This document shows, one piece after another, positions 49,488 to 63,700 of a stretch of DNA of 64,000 nt (the first letter of the stretch is position 1; each line of letters opens with the position of its first letter). The position numbers were made by a program, and so were the translations under genes. Source of the stretch: Onchocerca volvulus (lineage: Eukaryota; Nematoda; Chromadorea; Rhabditida; Onchocercidae); the NCBI GenBank assembly GCA_000499405.2, contig HG738137.1:10362768-10426767 (forward strand), written 5' to 3'. The notes below the pieces were generated by a model. The model did not search any database. It was not told the origin of the DNA and worked only from the letters and a program-made list of their open reading frames with translations.

Positions 49488-52400
49488 TTATTTCGGATTA
49501 TTCTTTATTGGTATAGAAGATACTATTCGATATGCGAAACTTTTATTCATATCATTTTTAAGATTAATCCAAAGTTTGTTGATAAGTTGACGCGTTATAT
49601 ATCGTCCATTAATTCGATCCATTAAATAACCCACACGATATGCCTGAAAAGATTACTGTATTGATAATCCTAACATATTGATAATGATAATTTTAACAAC
49701 ATATTTAATTCACTCCATATAGCAGAAACTACAGAACTAATGCTTGAAATTGAGTAAGTTAAATATGTTAATTAATTAATGAAGTTATATACAAAAAAAA
49801 AAAATACTTGCGCATAAACATAATATATATTATAAATATAATCATAATTATTACAATATTTTCGAATTCAATCAAATATATTAATTTAATTTCAGTATAA
49901 AAGTTAAAATTAAACTATTAAAATAACTTTTAAAAGAAGGAAATTAAAAAAAATTTTGTCAATAGGAGGAGAGAAAAAAAGAAAAAATTTTGTTAGCAAA
50001 AAACGAAGAAAATGAGCAAAACAAATAGAATTTTAAATTTTACAACAAATTTCTAAAATTTGCAACTATTAACCTGTTCAGCAATAATTATGTTAATATA
50101 AACATATTGCCAACGATTCATTACAGCATGTGGTCGTTGTTGTCGAATTTTCTCAATTAAAGCCTAAAATTATTTATTTGATAATTTTATAGTTCCATTT
50201 TTTTCTTTTTCGTTTTTTTTTTTTTTGTTTTAGAAACGATACAAGTAAATTTTGAAATGTTTACAAAATTTCGAAATTTGAAGAATTTTTTTTTGAAATT
50301 CCGTAACAAAACTAACAAATATTAATTAATAATATTATAATTATGTCAAAAATTTAATACAGTTAAGGTTAAGAAATCATCAAAAATTAATTCAGTGTTA
50401 GATGAGTTTGTAGATATTTGTATAAATTATAATAACGAGGAAATTATCCGTTCATTTGGATATATCTTGATTTCTTAATGATTAATTTATATGAAATAAA
50501 ATTATTTCAGCTTTTTTTTTTCAAAAAAAAAAAATTTAATTTTAAATATGAATCAAATTTATTTCTAACTTAAATTCTTATCCTGGTATATTTTTTAAAT
50601 AACTTTAAATATGAATCAAACTTATTTTATTATAAATTTTTACCCCAATATTTACAGTTTGTAAATTTTTAAGTTGATGCATAGCAAAATCTAAAGCAAT
50701 AAGAACACCTGTACGACCACGACCTGCATGACAATGTATCAATGTTACATTATCACTAACCTATAAAATTTAATAACATAAAATGCAACGATTCATATTA
50801 ATTAAATTAAATTTAAGTTTTCAATTATTGAGATAACAAAATTTTATTAAAATAATTGTAGTTGATCAAAAAAAAAAAAAAGTTTAAAGAATTGTTTTTT
50901 TTTTCTTTTTGATTTCAAAAATTGACTTTCTTATTAATAATATAATTAGCTTGCTGCAATTAAATGTTTTCAAAATTAAAATGTTTATCCAAACATTTCA
51001 TTCTTAGCATTTCATATTCATTGAAGTATGATAGCTTTATATCTAACATTTATTAATAAATATATGATAACAAGTTAATTAATGATAATTATGTGATAAT
51101 TATAGTTAATGAAAACTATGTTAGAATTATAAGTTGAATAAATATAAAGCTTAGGTGTCAGTTTTTGTTTAAATTTTAAATTTCAAATAACAAAAATACA
51201 AGTACTTCGATCATTTCATGATGATAATAAAAAATAATTAAAAAAAAAATGATCAATATATTAATTACCATTAGTAAAATTTCTAATAATGTATTGGCAG
51301 CTTTAGCTAATGTATTTTGTTTACCCCAAGGTAAAGGTAATCGTCCATCTGGCCATCGGAAATAGCATACATGAGTGAGAAATCGATCTTTTTGTTGATC
51401 AATCGGATTGCAATATTGTATACGAAGTTTTGTTAATCGATATATATATTCATTTTTATCATTTGTTCGATTTTCACAATCAGCCTAATCTATTGATTTT
51501 ATCATTTTTATATTAAAAATTTTTTTCAAAAGAAATTGATAAATTTTAAATATGGATGATACAAATTCGATTAACTATATTGATTTTTATGGGAAAATTT
51601 CAAAATTTCTTTCACATCTCATTAGCACATTTTTCTACTAACATTTATTCTAATATGTGTAAATTTCTCGTTTCTTTTTTTTTTTTCCTTTTTTTAATGT
51701 ACGATTTTTATGTCCAAAATATACCGTATCATTACGGTAAGTGAAAGGTATGGATCAAGTCAGAATAATCCTTTTTATGCTACGGTACTAATTATCGTAA
51801 TCATAAAAGTGTGAATTGTTGCTAAAATATTTCTGATTACAGAAAGCTAATTTCCAAATTAATTATATTGTTTTGTAATAAAATTATCAGATTTTGATAT
51901 TCTTAAAAACTTCATTTTTTTCTTCATATAACTTACCATCATGAAACTACTAATGCAAAGTATTTTAAATGGCATGAAATTATATATTTTGCCATTAATA
52001 ATAGGCCAATACTGAATTGTTTCCTGATTTTCCTGATATATATTCGGATAAAGACGTTCCTCATACGGAAAATTCATTGACATTATCGTTTTTACATTTT
52101 CCTAAATAATATTTATCAATAATTTTGACAAATTTGGTAGTTCTTATCAGTAAAAAAAAAAGAAAAAAATGCGTATTATTTCGGAAGATTTTGCATGTAA
52201 AAATATTTCGATTTGATAAATTCAGGAAAACCAAAAAATATCTTTCCCAAAATTTCTAACTTAAAATATTTCAAAATTTTTTAAGATAAATGAGAATTTT
52301 ATCAAGTTTTTCTTTTCTTTTTAATAAATATAAATTTATGAAATATTTAATCTATCTATAACAAGAATTGTATTTAATATTAATAATTGAAATAAAATAT

Positions 52401-54143
52401 ATCCAAATAATATTAATTTTGTTTTTATTTACTTGCCAAACAAGAGTCCAAAAATCATAAACTGTAATTCGATTAGGTCCTTCACATGCAAGATAAATTT
52501 TGCCATCTTGACGTATAATGCGTTGTGCATTTACCTAAAATACATTCGTTATAATTGTTTTAAAGAAATATTTACTAAATTTTTTAAACTTAAAAAATTA
52601 CTAAATTTTTGTCCAATATAAATTTTTTTCTAACTTTTGAAGGAGGTTTTTTTCCTTTTTTTTTTTTTTGGTTCTCTCATTTCACCAATTTTATCAGTTT
52701 AAAAAAAAAAAGAAAATCAATAATTTATTCCGAATAAAAATGTTCTTTTTCTTTTTTATTTATGAATAAAACTTTTGGTTAAAAATCGTCTAATTTTTGA
52801 TAAGAAATAATCCGTTTGAATTTGTTTGTTTATATGTGTTCATAAAGTAAATATTTAAACATAAGCAAACATAATTCTATACTTTTAAAGATTTATGATG
52901 CATGTAATCTTTTTTTTTTCGAGCTTTTATTTCTGATGTATATTTATAAATTAATCAATTATTATCATCATTTGTTTAGAATATATATTGTCAAATAAAT
53001 TTTTTCAAAAAAAAATAACGTATTGATACGTGTAAAATCTACATATGACGGAATTTATTATCAAAAGATATAAAATCTATATAATTTATAATATATCATC
53101 AAAATGATCAACATTTTTGAGTAATTCTATTTTCTGTTATCTGATTAGAATAGATAATCTTTATCTGTTATCTGGCAAAAGTGAAATATTTTTCCTTTTA
53201 ATTATCCAACTTTTTTTTTTGTTATTTATTATTCTGCCAAAGCGAAATATCATTTTTCATTATCAAATTATTCAAATGCATTATCAGACTAAAATTATCA
53301 TACTTTTAAAGTTCGTGATAAATTTGTACTAATTGAATGTTGAATAAATGTAACAGCACGATGATTATGATCAATAGATGATAACCAATCATTTGTGATA
53401 TTTTCCAGTGTATCAAATTCATCGCAAAACGATTGATAAGCATCAGATATTGAAAAATGTGTTAAAAACCAATGTTCAACCTAATTATTTCAACAGTAAC
53501 AACGACAACAACAACAACAAAAATATATTATTGAATTATAAATTTCAAAACTACTTTTAGAATTAATAAATGAAAAAGAAAAAACGAAAAATGATTAATT
53601 AGTAAAATTATCTTAATACTAAAACTGTTTGTCGTACACTCTAACCTTTTCCATAAATATCGCATATGAGATTATAAAAAAAAAAAAAAAAAAAAAATTT
53701 ACATCATTAATTAACAAATCATTTAAATAAATGCACCATCAGCATAATTAATGCCAAACAACTAATTAATTATTCTAAGTTAAAATCGAATAAACTTATA
53801 ATTTCAAATTTTTAAATAAATATTTACGATATAAAAGCAAAAAAATGACCTTCATATCTTTACGAATAATTGAACTTTTCGTTTTCTGCTTTCCCAAGTG
53901 TTTTGATTCAGTTTTATTTTCAACCGCAAATAGCTTGCTAGAGAATGGAAAAAAAAATGAAATTCGAGAAATTTCATAAGTTGTCTAAAAATTTTAAAAC
54001 CCGAAAATAGATGTTGTTACAATTACAATTCAAATACCGTTATCTTAAAAATGCCGTTTTATCTTTTCGATAAAATACCGTTTCATCTTTTTGATAAACT
54101 TGAAATAACTATGATCAAGAAACCTCTTCAACTTCCCTTTCAT
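49488..54143 (-). CDS. Protein tyrosine phosphatase, nematode-type single domain
   Basis: Classical PTPs hydrolyse phosphotyrosine. Nine exons: 54124-54143, 53850-53937, 53304-53480, 52433-52534, 51937-52101, 51269-51484, 50644-50760, 50074-50163, 49488-49643; 376 residues, all phases consistent. Order of motifs: basic N-terminus (MKGKLKS, KQKTKSSIIRKDMK), VEHWFLTHFSISDAYQSFCD, VNAQRI (counterpart of YIHANRV), TVYDFWTLVWQ, the WPD loop (RWPDGRLPLP), the P-loop IHCHAGRGRTG with Cys and Arg of HCX5R present, and the Q-loop helix (RQQRPHAVMNRWQYVYI). The catalytic Cys, Arg, Asp and Gln are all in place, so activity is likely. The KNRY phosphotyrosine-recognition motif is not recognisable (DHNHRAV at that place). 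No signal peptide or transmembrane segment, so cytosolic. The first exon is only 20 nt and less certain. Confidence 0.88.
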
Positions 54144-55075
54144 TGCTTTAATTTTTCAGAAAAAGAACCATAAGATTGGACAAATCAACCGCACAGCTTA
54201 ATTCGTTCGTAACAAATTAACACAAATCAAACTATTCAAGCTTTTTTTTGTATTTGCATTCCTAATATCGATTTAAATTTTAAACTACCATTAATGTATT
54301 CCCTAATTCTGTTAGAAATTCGTCATAAAATCCTAAATTAATGCATAATTTATTACTATTATATTTTACACATAATACTATTTACTATTACAAGTTCTAA
54401 AAGATAACATGTTGCTTCAATATTTTTGAAATAATTTATAATAGGTTTCATTAATTGAAGTATTCTAATATTAGAGGAGCCAGTACGGTAGACCAACAAA
54501 TTATCAGTTCTAAAGAATTCTCATCAAAGTTCTTATATTAAGAATTCTTCCGCTGAACAATGAAATTATAGAACGAAGCTTAAAATTATGTTTGAAATTT
54601 TACTGATTTTGAAAAAACAAAAGGAAACGAATTTTTACTCTCAACTTTATAATCACATAAGCATAATGTTTAATGTACAAATAAAATTTGACTATATAAA
54701 TTAGAGCCACTCTAGCGCGAATATTTGACAAAAACAGGATTATCATGCATATGGTAAGTGCTAATTTTTTAAAGTCGAAATTTTTAAACTGATCCTTTAT
54801 TTTTTTCGAAAAAACTGGATCAGGCAGGATCAAATCAATTAGCCATAAAGAAAAAAAAAAAGAAGAAAAGAAAAAAGGAAAAAAAACACAGAAAACCAGA
54901 AGCCATAGAAAAAGCTATAATATAATTCCTTCGAATATGAATAAGTCGGATCAATCCAAAAATTATTCGTAATCTTATTAAAATAGTTCCTCGATCAAAC
55001 CAAGATATCACTGTTACTTTATGAATTAATCATTTATCGTGGGCTGTCTTCAGAAAAGATCAATATGAACAATTC
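54144..55075. other. Intergenic, nothing coding recognised
   Basis: No supported exon. GAGGAGCCAGTACGGTA near 54473 matches a block near 27427. An AG-rich purine tract lies at 54848-54890. Confidence 0.5.
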
Positions 55076-56427
55076 TTATGCAACATAATCTAGTGGTCGG
55101 TTAAAACCACCTTTCCTATTCATATATTGCCGATATCGACGCGGTTTATTAATTGATACCACACCATCAACATTACCCGGTACCTGGAATTATTGCTAGA
55201 TTGCTTTAACTGACATCATCGAAAGACATTTCAACATAGTTCTCACTTATTTAGAATACTTTTAATCACAATTCAAAACATAATCATAAGTAAGGGCATC
55301 TTTAGAAAAGAATGTTTTCTGGAAACCAGCCGGCAAATAAATACGCAGAAATAGATCATTATTTATATGATTCATGTGCTTAACCAAAAATTATAAATTC
55401 AGTACAATTTTCCTGCATTTTCTGAAATCTGCTCAAACTCTTTGATTAACAATGGTCTCAAAAATGAATCTAACGTACTGTTAACGAAAAAAATTTTTTT
55501 TGCATACCTTTTTATTTTTGGTCGTATCAAAACCTGCAAAGCCCATCAACTTAAGCATATCTTTGTCGAGTCCTTTCAAAGAATCAACACCAACTGAAAA
55601 CACTAGTAGGAGCAGAAAAAAGAAAAATTCTTTCAAATAATTTATTGTTAGCTCTACTAATAGATGAAGTCGTTACACAAGACAACTTTACAGTTCGTAA
55701 AGTGGAATCTTTTCCAGTTAATTAATGCCATATATAGTATATAATGACACCACTGTCAAGAAACTTCTGAATTGAATGATGGAAAAATTTTTCCTACTAA
55801 TCATAATCCAAAATAACTCAGATCGTACATATATTACATTCCTTATTGATTAATACTTACCATCTTTCGTTTGTTTTTCCTTTTCTCGATCCCTAAAATA
55901 AAACGATAATGCAAGTTTCCCAAAATAATCTCTTTTTCAAATTTGTTTCAATCGAAATTAGGAAGAGTTTGGATTATATTTAGATTAATGAAATCATACT
56001 AATTTTTTTTTTTAAAACATACTAAGGGTTTATCTATAATCGTAATATAATTTGGCAAATAAATAACCAATCGTTTTACATACCAAGCAAAATTTCCCAG
56101 TATCTTGAAATTCGTGTAACATAGCCAACTGAATGATAAAGTGGAATTTCAGGCTACAATTACATCTCACTATTTATTGTAACTTATCATAAGATAAGAA
56201 AATGATGAAGAATTTCAGTAACTCCATGACAATACAACAAAATTACCTTCGCGACTTTTCCTCATTATCATGCCGTCTTCTTTCATCTAATCGCTCACGA
56301 CTTCGACTTCGTCTACGATCTATAGGACTTCGTGACCGACGTCTATCCTAAAAAAGAACTGTAACAATTATGGTTTTTAGTTGAATAATTTGCAATTCAA
56401 TCGTTTAGAACTCAAAAATAAATATTT

Positions 56428-56471
<44 letters not shown>

Positions 56472-56474
56472 GAA

Positions 56475-56515
<41 letters not shown>

Positions 56516-57075
56516 TTTTGGACAAATATGCCTTATAGTAGAAGCATTAAAGAATTACAAAAAAAAATAATTAAGTTTCAAGAGTTGCATACTTGACTAC
56601 GGCGACGTGAACGATCTTTGTCGCTTGTTCGTGTCCGGCCAGTAGAACGTGATCGAGATCTACGTCGTCTTTCACGCTCTCTTTCTGCAAAAAGAAAAAA
56701 ATCCGAGTTTCATCATAGATTATGTAAGTTAAAAGATCTGAAAGCAAAGTACTACGGAATTATGCTGAAGCAAAAAATATAATTGATTACTTCATTCTAA
56801 TCAGGGAATCAATTTGATTCAGTAAAATCACAATGATAATCATTTGTTGTTTAATATTAAGATATGAAAATTATTCGAAAAAAAATGAAAGCGTATTAAT
56901 TGATAAATAAAACATGATACTGATACATACTTATTGTTCCATTTATCTAAATTTAATATAAATGCTCCAACTCACATACACCGATGAAAAACTTATCAAA
57001 AATTTCCAACAGTACGTGGAAATATTTGAAATAAACAAAATGCTCACCTCTACTTCGGCTTCGTTCTCGTACCAT
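55076..57075 (-). CDS. snrp-27: U4/U6.U5 tri-snRNP 27 kDa protein (SNRNP27)
   Basis: SNRNP27 is a small RS-rich protein of the tri-snRNP that contacts the 5' splice site region during B-complex formation. Six exons: 57048-57075, 56593-56684, 56247-56347, 55861-55892, 55508-55602, 55076-55183, giving 151 residues (human protein about 155), all phases consistent. The N-terminal half is Arg/Ser-rich (MVRERSRSR, RRRSRSRSTGRT, DRRRSRSPIDRRRSRSRERL). The conserved C-terminus reads MLKLMGFAGFDTTKNKK, then RRYRQYMNRKGGFNRPLDYV and a final Ala before the stop. It is divergently arranged with the USP48 gene. No defect seen. Confidence 0.96.
56432..56514. repeat. Double poly(T) tract in an SNRNP27 intron
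   Basis: T39, then GGAAAAAA, then T36 on the plus strand, in the intron between the exons at 56593 and 56347. Confidence 0.97.
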
Positions 57076-57756
57076 TTCAGCTAATTACTGAATGAATTTA
57101 TTGAAATGCAATTTGAATTCTCAATCGATCGATTTAAAAAAAAATACAATAATGACAACACAAATCTACAACTACCCAATATTTCAGGAAAACTTCTGGA
57201 AAAATTCTCATAAAATTATTCAAAATAATAGGACGAGAAATTTGCATAAGCGAATCGTTCTAAGATGTAGATTTGCTGAAGGAGCCATATCGAAAAATGA
57301 TCGGGAATTAATCATGATAATTAATTGTGATTATGATTAGATAAAGTAATAATATAGTCATGAAGTAACACTTTTGGTGTAATAAAAGTTGCGCAAATAT
57401 ATGCGTTTATTTGTCTTTCCTGCGTATACCATTTGCTAAAGTTATCTGGGAAAAAGAAATTCAATAAAAAGTTAATTTTACGGAAGTTAAGCAAGTGAAA
57501 CATGTTTTGATATATTATTTGCTTATATCCCGCAATATATCCCTTAAAATTTACAACTTTATATGTATTTTTTTCCTTTGCGAATTAATTTTCCACTTGT
57601 ATTAATTAATTATTTTTTCTAAAAGTCCATTAAAAGTGTGCAAAATTTTCAGGATTGGTATTTATTAATGTCGATATTTACTGTATCAATTATATCATAA
57701 GAGAAAACAAATAAAAAAAAAGAGGAAAAAGGCGTGAAATCATCAACGGGAAAATA
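57076..57756. promoter_or_regulatory. Shared divergent promoter region, SNRNP27/USP48
   Basis: 681 bp between two start codons facing away from each other. No exon, TATA box or clear motif could be assigned; the promoter role is inferred from position. Confidence 0.5.
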
Positions 57757-60700
57757 ATGGGTTGTGTAACAAAACGACGAAATACAGGAACAAGTCGACG
57801 CAATGTAAGTTTACGTTGGAAGCATCGTTTTCCAGGTTTTATTCGCATTTGTCTTTATGATATTAGTGCTGAATAGCTTAAAATCAATTATTAGCTTGCA
57901 GAGTTGATGGCATTATCATGAGATTTAATTAAACAAAATGATCCAATACTTTGTTTTTCAAGTCTTTTCATAAAAATTGAATGTTTGTAAACGCTCAGTT
58001 TGGAGTCGTGTCACTATTATACATGTTTTCTGCAATAAATGATCTAAGAATCTTGATGGTGCTTGTCGTTTCATGATGAATACTACATTGTCAAAATCGG
58101 AAAAAAATCAAATAATTTAAAACCATTTGTAATTTTTTGATGAGAATATGAAAATTTGTTATTTCTTGCTAGTTTTATTTGCTAATCTATTTAAATGAAA
58201 TTAGTCTAGCTATCGAAAATAATTTTTTCATATAGATTAGCTAGTAGAATTCAAAATTTGATTCACTAACTGAATTATAAAAATTTTTTTCGAACATCAG
58301 GTTGCAAATGACTGTGAAATACCGGATAAAATCGATTTTAATGCAGCATGGAAAGTTTATATGCTCAATAAATCTGCGTGCCTACTTCATTATGTTCCAA
58401 ATCCAAAGTAAGATTACCATTTCAATTTTATTTGCTTTTATTTAACATTTACTGTACGATCAGAGGGAAATGTGAATTTATTATTTGTATAATGTAGTAA
58501 ATGCTGGTACGGTTTTTGTCTCAGAATATTATTTGCAGAACCAAAAATTGTCGTGATAATCCGTATTGTCTGGGCCGTTTGGGCTTGGAAAAATGGGACA
58601 AATTATTAGGTTGTATCAAAAATGAAAATAAAATAAGCACCGATTTGGATCGACGTGATATCAGTAAGATGCCATGTGGTTTGGTGAATCTTGGGAATTC
58701 ATGTTATGTGAACAGCTTTCTGCAGGTTATAAGGCTAATCAATTTTATAAGATTAAAGGTTGTGAAAAAAGTTCGAAAACTTAGTATTGTTGTTGAAATT
58801 TAGTATTTCCAAATAAATACAATTTTATATTAAAAACTGGAAAAAGAAGATTAAAAGACTTCATGAATTATTGAGATTTTAACAGTCCGTAGTTTTCTCA
58901 ATTTCCAGATATTTTTTAATGACCCTGTTTTCCGCAAATGCATTTATGATTGGCGGCCAGTTGCTAATTTTGTCAAACCGGAAGGAGAAAAAATAAATAT
59001 TGAGGAATTGATGCATTGTATACAAAAATTATTTATAACCTTGCAAATTACACCTTATGTAAGTTCTTCATTTTATTTTCTAAGCTTTGTTAAATCTTAT
59101 ATTGGAATATTGAAATTCTGCATTGATTTTACAAAGAAAATTGACAGGATTCAAATTCGAAATGCTAGAATTTGAATTTTTTTTCGATACATTAGTGATA
59201 AAAAATAGATCTTTTCTATTATTATTACTTTCCTTCCTTTCTCAACTGACATTTCATTTACAACATACCATCTTGGAAATTTTGTTTTTTCACGACATTT
59301 TTAGGAAGATACTAGCGCTGAAAGCTTGGTTAGGCTGCTGCAGCTCGATGGAAATCAACATGATGCATTAGAATTTCAAATACTTTTCTTTGGCAAACTT
59401 GAAAAACTACTCAGTTATCATGTTGAATGGCATGAAGTTCGCGAAACTATTCTCAAAAGATTTCAGGTAAAATCGATAATTTTAATTAAAGCGCATTAAT
59501 TTTTTAGCATGATAACAAACTTCATGTCATTTTCTGATGAATTATCAATTCTGGAAAACAAAAAGTTTCACTATCTTACAGGGAGTAATAACGCAAACGA
59601 TTTCTTGCAAATGTGGACGTCGTAGTGTTACGGAGTTACCGTTCAATCCGTTTTACTTAAGTATTGAAAAAGCTAGATCATTATCAAAGGCATTGGAATA
59701 TTATTTTCTTCCAGAAGAGTAAATTCATCTTTTATTTCATTTTGATTATTGAAATTTGTAGCCACGAAATATTCTTTTTCAATACAGATTTTTCTGGCTG
59801 TAGTAGCACAAATGTTCCTTAGACATTAATAGTTTATAACTCTTTTTAGAAGAATCTTAAGATATCACTTTTCTTTTTTATTACATTTAATGTATCTGTA
59901 TCGTCGAGAGTTCATTCTATTCTTTTTCTTTTTTTTGTTCAGTCGTTTTCATTTAGCTGTGGTTTCTTATCTTTTTTAAGCTTTCAGATTGTCTTATCTT
60001 ACTCTACTTCATCATTAGTGATATTCATATTGAGGCATGATATCCTTTATCTAATATAATACTCGCAGTTAAGTAGGGTTTTATAGGATTGTAATTTATT
60101 TATAAAAAAAGGAAAAACTAATTCGTTTTTCTAACAAAAAAAAAACCCTCAATTGAAATGTGTGGCTTTCTCAGATTGCCTGACTATAAATGCAGCGAAT
60201 GTGGACAGACTGGTTCTGCACAAAACCGCCTTGCGATCAAGGAACCTCCACCGGTGTTGACAATACAACTTAATCGATTTACTTATGATGCGTAAGTCCA
60301 ACAATTATTTTTAAACAAATTTTCAACAGATTCAAAAATTCTACCCTAAAATTTTTTAAAATTATAGTGTGGGGCACAAAAAGAAGATTCACTCACCACT
60401 GCAGTATCCAAGAGTTTTACAACTGGGTGATGTAAGATATGAAATTTGTGCTGTAATGATACATGAAGGTCCAAATGCTGATTGCGGTCATTATTACGAT
60501 CTGATAAAGCATCCGGGCACTAAACAATGGTTCACTTATAATGATGAGGTACTGTTTTGCAAAGTTTCCCTAAATCATAATAAGAATTGACGTGAAAAAA
60601 GATTAGTAAGTTAATGATTAAAGTATGTCACAAAATAAACGTGGGAAAATGAACATTAATGATATCAAAGTAATTTATATAATTAATATGTTAAACTGAA

Positions 60701-63700
60701 AATTTACTTGTTTGTAGTTTTAATTAATTGAAGAAACGAAGTTTTAACTAATCAAGAAATATACAAAAATAATAAACGAAGGAAATGTTTAGGTTGTGAA
60801 ACCATCTGCCACTCCTGGTGTATGTGTCGAAAAAGAACGAACATCTAAGGTTACTGCCGATATGAAAGGTTGCTACGCTTTGGTTTATCGTCGAGAAAAC
60901 GAGGAGAATTCGACTATTCCTGTTGTTCCGGAAGATTTGTTAGGCGATATCGCAAGTAAAGTATGTACAGAAATTTTAAATTATCAAGTTTTTGGATAAT
61001 CTTTTATGAACAGTTTTCATATATAGTTTTGATGACTATTTATTGAAAGTTATTTACATTGTCAATCAAATTTTAATAAGAATAATATGACTGAAGTATT
61101 TTTAGGAACTGTTTCACATTTTATTGCACTGTTGGTGTACCTTCTAAAATCCTAATGAAATTTTCTCCTTTTTTCGTATGGACAGTAGAGTTCTGTACTC
61201 TGAAATCATTGCTAAAGATATGGATTAAATTAAGAGAGCTGAAGTTATATTTTGAATTTGCAGCTGGAAGAAGAATTCATTGCTCAAACCAGTGCAACTA
61301 CAGAAATGACTCTTAGACTTAAGAAAACTGTTGAAGATTATTACAAACGTCTTACAAACACATTCGATAAGTTACAGGTTTCAAAATTTTATTTATGAAT
61401 TAGATACAGTTTTCTTTTTCTCTTACTTTTGGATTTAGTTTCAGAATTTGGATTTTTAAGAACTAAATACTGTTTTAGATTCGTTTATAAAGTAAGAGAA
61501 ATGAAACAAGGTTGGGAGGGAGATAGATATCGAGGAAATAAGGAAAAGCAAATAGTAGAAAAAGTTAAAGGAGGACAGAAATTATCTGCATTATGAACAA
61601 TTTAGCTATAATACTTTTTAGCAATTTCGGACTAAAATATGATTTCGATTCAAATTCTAGGTAAAGAAAGGCGAAGAAATATTAAAAAGTCCTGATGACA
61701 TTGTATTTATGCCTACTGAATTGTTCAGCACTGTTCTGTCACATGAATTCAGCAAGATGGTGGAAAACAATGAGGAGGTTAGGATTTCGAATCTTTTTTC
61801 TTGTACCTACTGGTTTGTCCAGAAAAATTTTTTTTGCTTAGTTTGTGTTCAGGAAATATTTGTATAATTATTTTGTGTTTTTTTGTAGATTTGGCTGATA
61901 CTTGTTTAATCATTAATATTTACGGGATGTTATTTTTTTAGCAAATAACTATGCTAAATAACATTGTTCTGGTCTTGGTCAGTTAGATTATTGAAGAGTA
62001 ATATATTGGAAATAAATTTATCTTATTTTTTATTTTTTGAATGCAAAATAATGCCTACTTTAGGTTTTCAAGAATGTTGCAAATAGCACTCGAAGTGCTA
62101 CAGTCATCAAATCACTAAATTATAAAAATGCGGATGAGGTTTGTTTTTTTAATATTTTTAGAAATCAAAATCTTGCAATATTGATGAAAATATTTTTTTT
62201 TTGTAACATCTGATTAGCAGGCGATTGCATGTCACATATTGGTCATCTACATATTGGATCATATATCTTCTTTGTTCTAATAAGAACATCAATTCCAATG
62301 TTAATTGTAAGAAATAATTAAATATTAGATGCATGCTTCTTTTTTATTTTTTCTTAATTTTCTTAAGGTTAGCTATGAAATAATTTACGCTATTTCAGAA
62401 TGGATCTAAATCATCATTTTCTTTGTGTACGCATAATCGTGTATCACTTGGCAGTGTACGAAGTGGTGCAGTAAAGGCTGTAATGAAAAATGCAGCAAGC
62501 AGTTTTCTAGCATCTTATGGTGTAGAATTTGATGATTTGAAAACGGGGTTTGTATTTTGTTGAGAATCTTCTTTTTTTTTCCTCAGAAAGATGTAAATCC
62601 TTTTGAATTACTGTTTAGAAGTCGTTTAAGGTTGGACATTTGTTTGGAATGTGTGGAAGCACTAAAAGTACGGAATGAATTTGTCAGAAAAGTTCATTTA
62701 AAAGAAAGATTAGTAAAACAGTTATTGCGAGAGAAAGCAAAAAGGTATAATCAGTTCGGTATTTTTTTTTTTAATTTGTCCAATTCTTATTTTGTTATTA
62801 TCTTAAGGATAGTCAATAGATATGCCAGATGATTAGTTTTCTGACGAAAAAAAAGAAAAGAAAGGAAAAAAAATATTTGGTTATTTTCATAAAGATAATA
62901 ATGATATTAATGAATTAAAGCTAAAGAGATGACATAGGATAGGACGGATCAGTACACATGGACTAAAACCAAGTGTTACTATGGAAGCATCGCTCTGAAA
63001 TTTCACGTGATTTTTTTTTCCGGTGATATTTTAAAATTATACTTCCTGTTGAAATATTTTATTCTTTATTGCTATCCATTGATTTATTTCCTAATTAAAA
63101 AAAAATGAATTAAAAATTTTGCAGATATTATCATTCGGAAAATTGCTTTTGGGTATCAGTACGTTGTTTATCGCAATATCGACAGTTGGCTTTGCGTTCG
63201 CACGAACAATCCATGAAATCATGCGCAGAAGTTACCGAATTAAATTATTTTTGGCCTTGTAAACGATTCGAACGAGTAAGATATTTGTTACTGATTTCAT
63301 GCTTTATGAATGTGTTCGAATTTCAAAGCTTTTCAAAATTATTGCAAAACATTACAGCAAAAATCAATAGCAGACTGTGATCCCTCAACATCAGAAGTTT
63401 CGCAAAGGTTTTCATTGGAAACTGGATCTGGAAAAACGGTTGACGAATTTGGTTTGCCAGATGTAAGAATAATTTTCCTGGTTTTTCGTAATGTTTGAAT
63501 ATTTGCACGCTTTTTACTTTTCATTTTAACTTAATTATAGGTAATGAGGAGAAAATATGTCAATGGGATCATGAATGTCTGACATCAGTTAATATCTGAC
63601 AAATTTTTGCTATTTCAGGATTTTGCTCCCGTAACTTTATCCAGTAATGGTGGGGATTCTTCAGAAATTACAGTCAATGGCAATGAAGTACTTGTTTAAA

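Noticed and set aside
53117..53332. Plus-strand hydrophobic frame
   Set aside because: It overlaps the end of a PTP exon on minus and a poly(T) tract; no independent support.
58498..58538. USP48 exon starting at the AG at 58497, or an ATG at 58501
   Set aside because: In the incoming phase this acceptor gives the wrong frame; the TTTGCAG acceptor at 58538 restores the family NCRDNPYCLG motif.
62548..62586. Donor GTTTGT at 62548 for the short USP48 intron
   Set aside because: It enters the next exon in phase 2 and meets a stop within a few codons.
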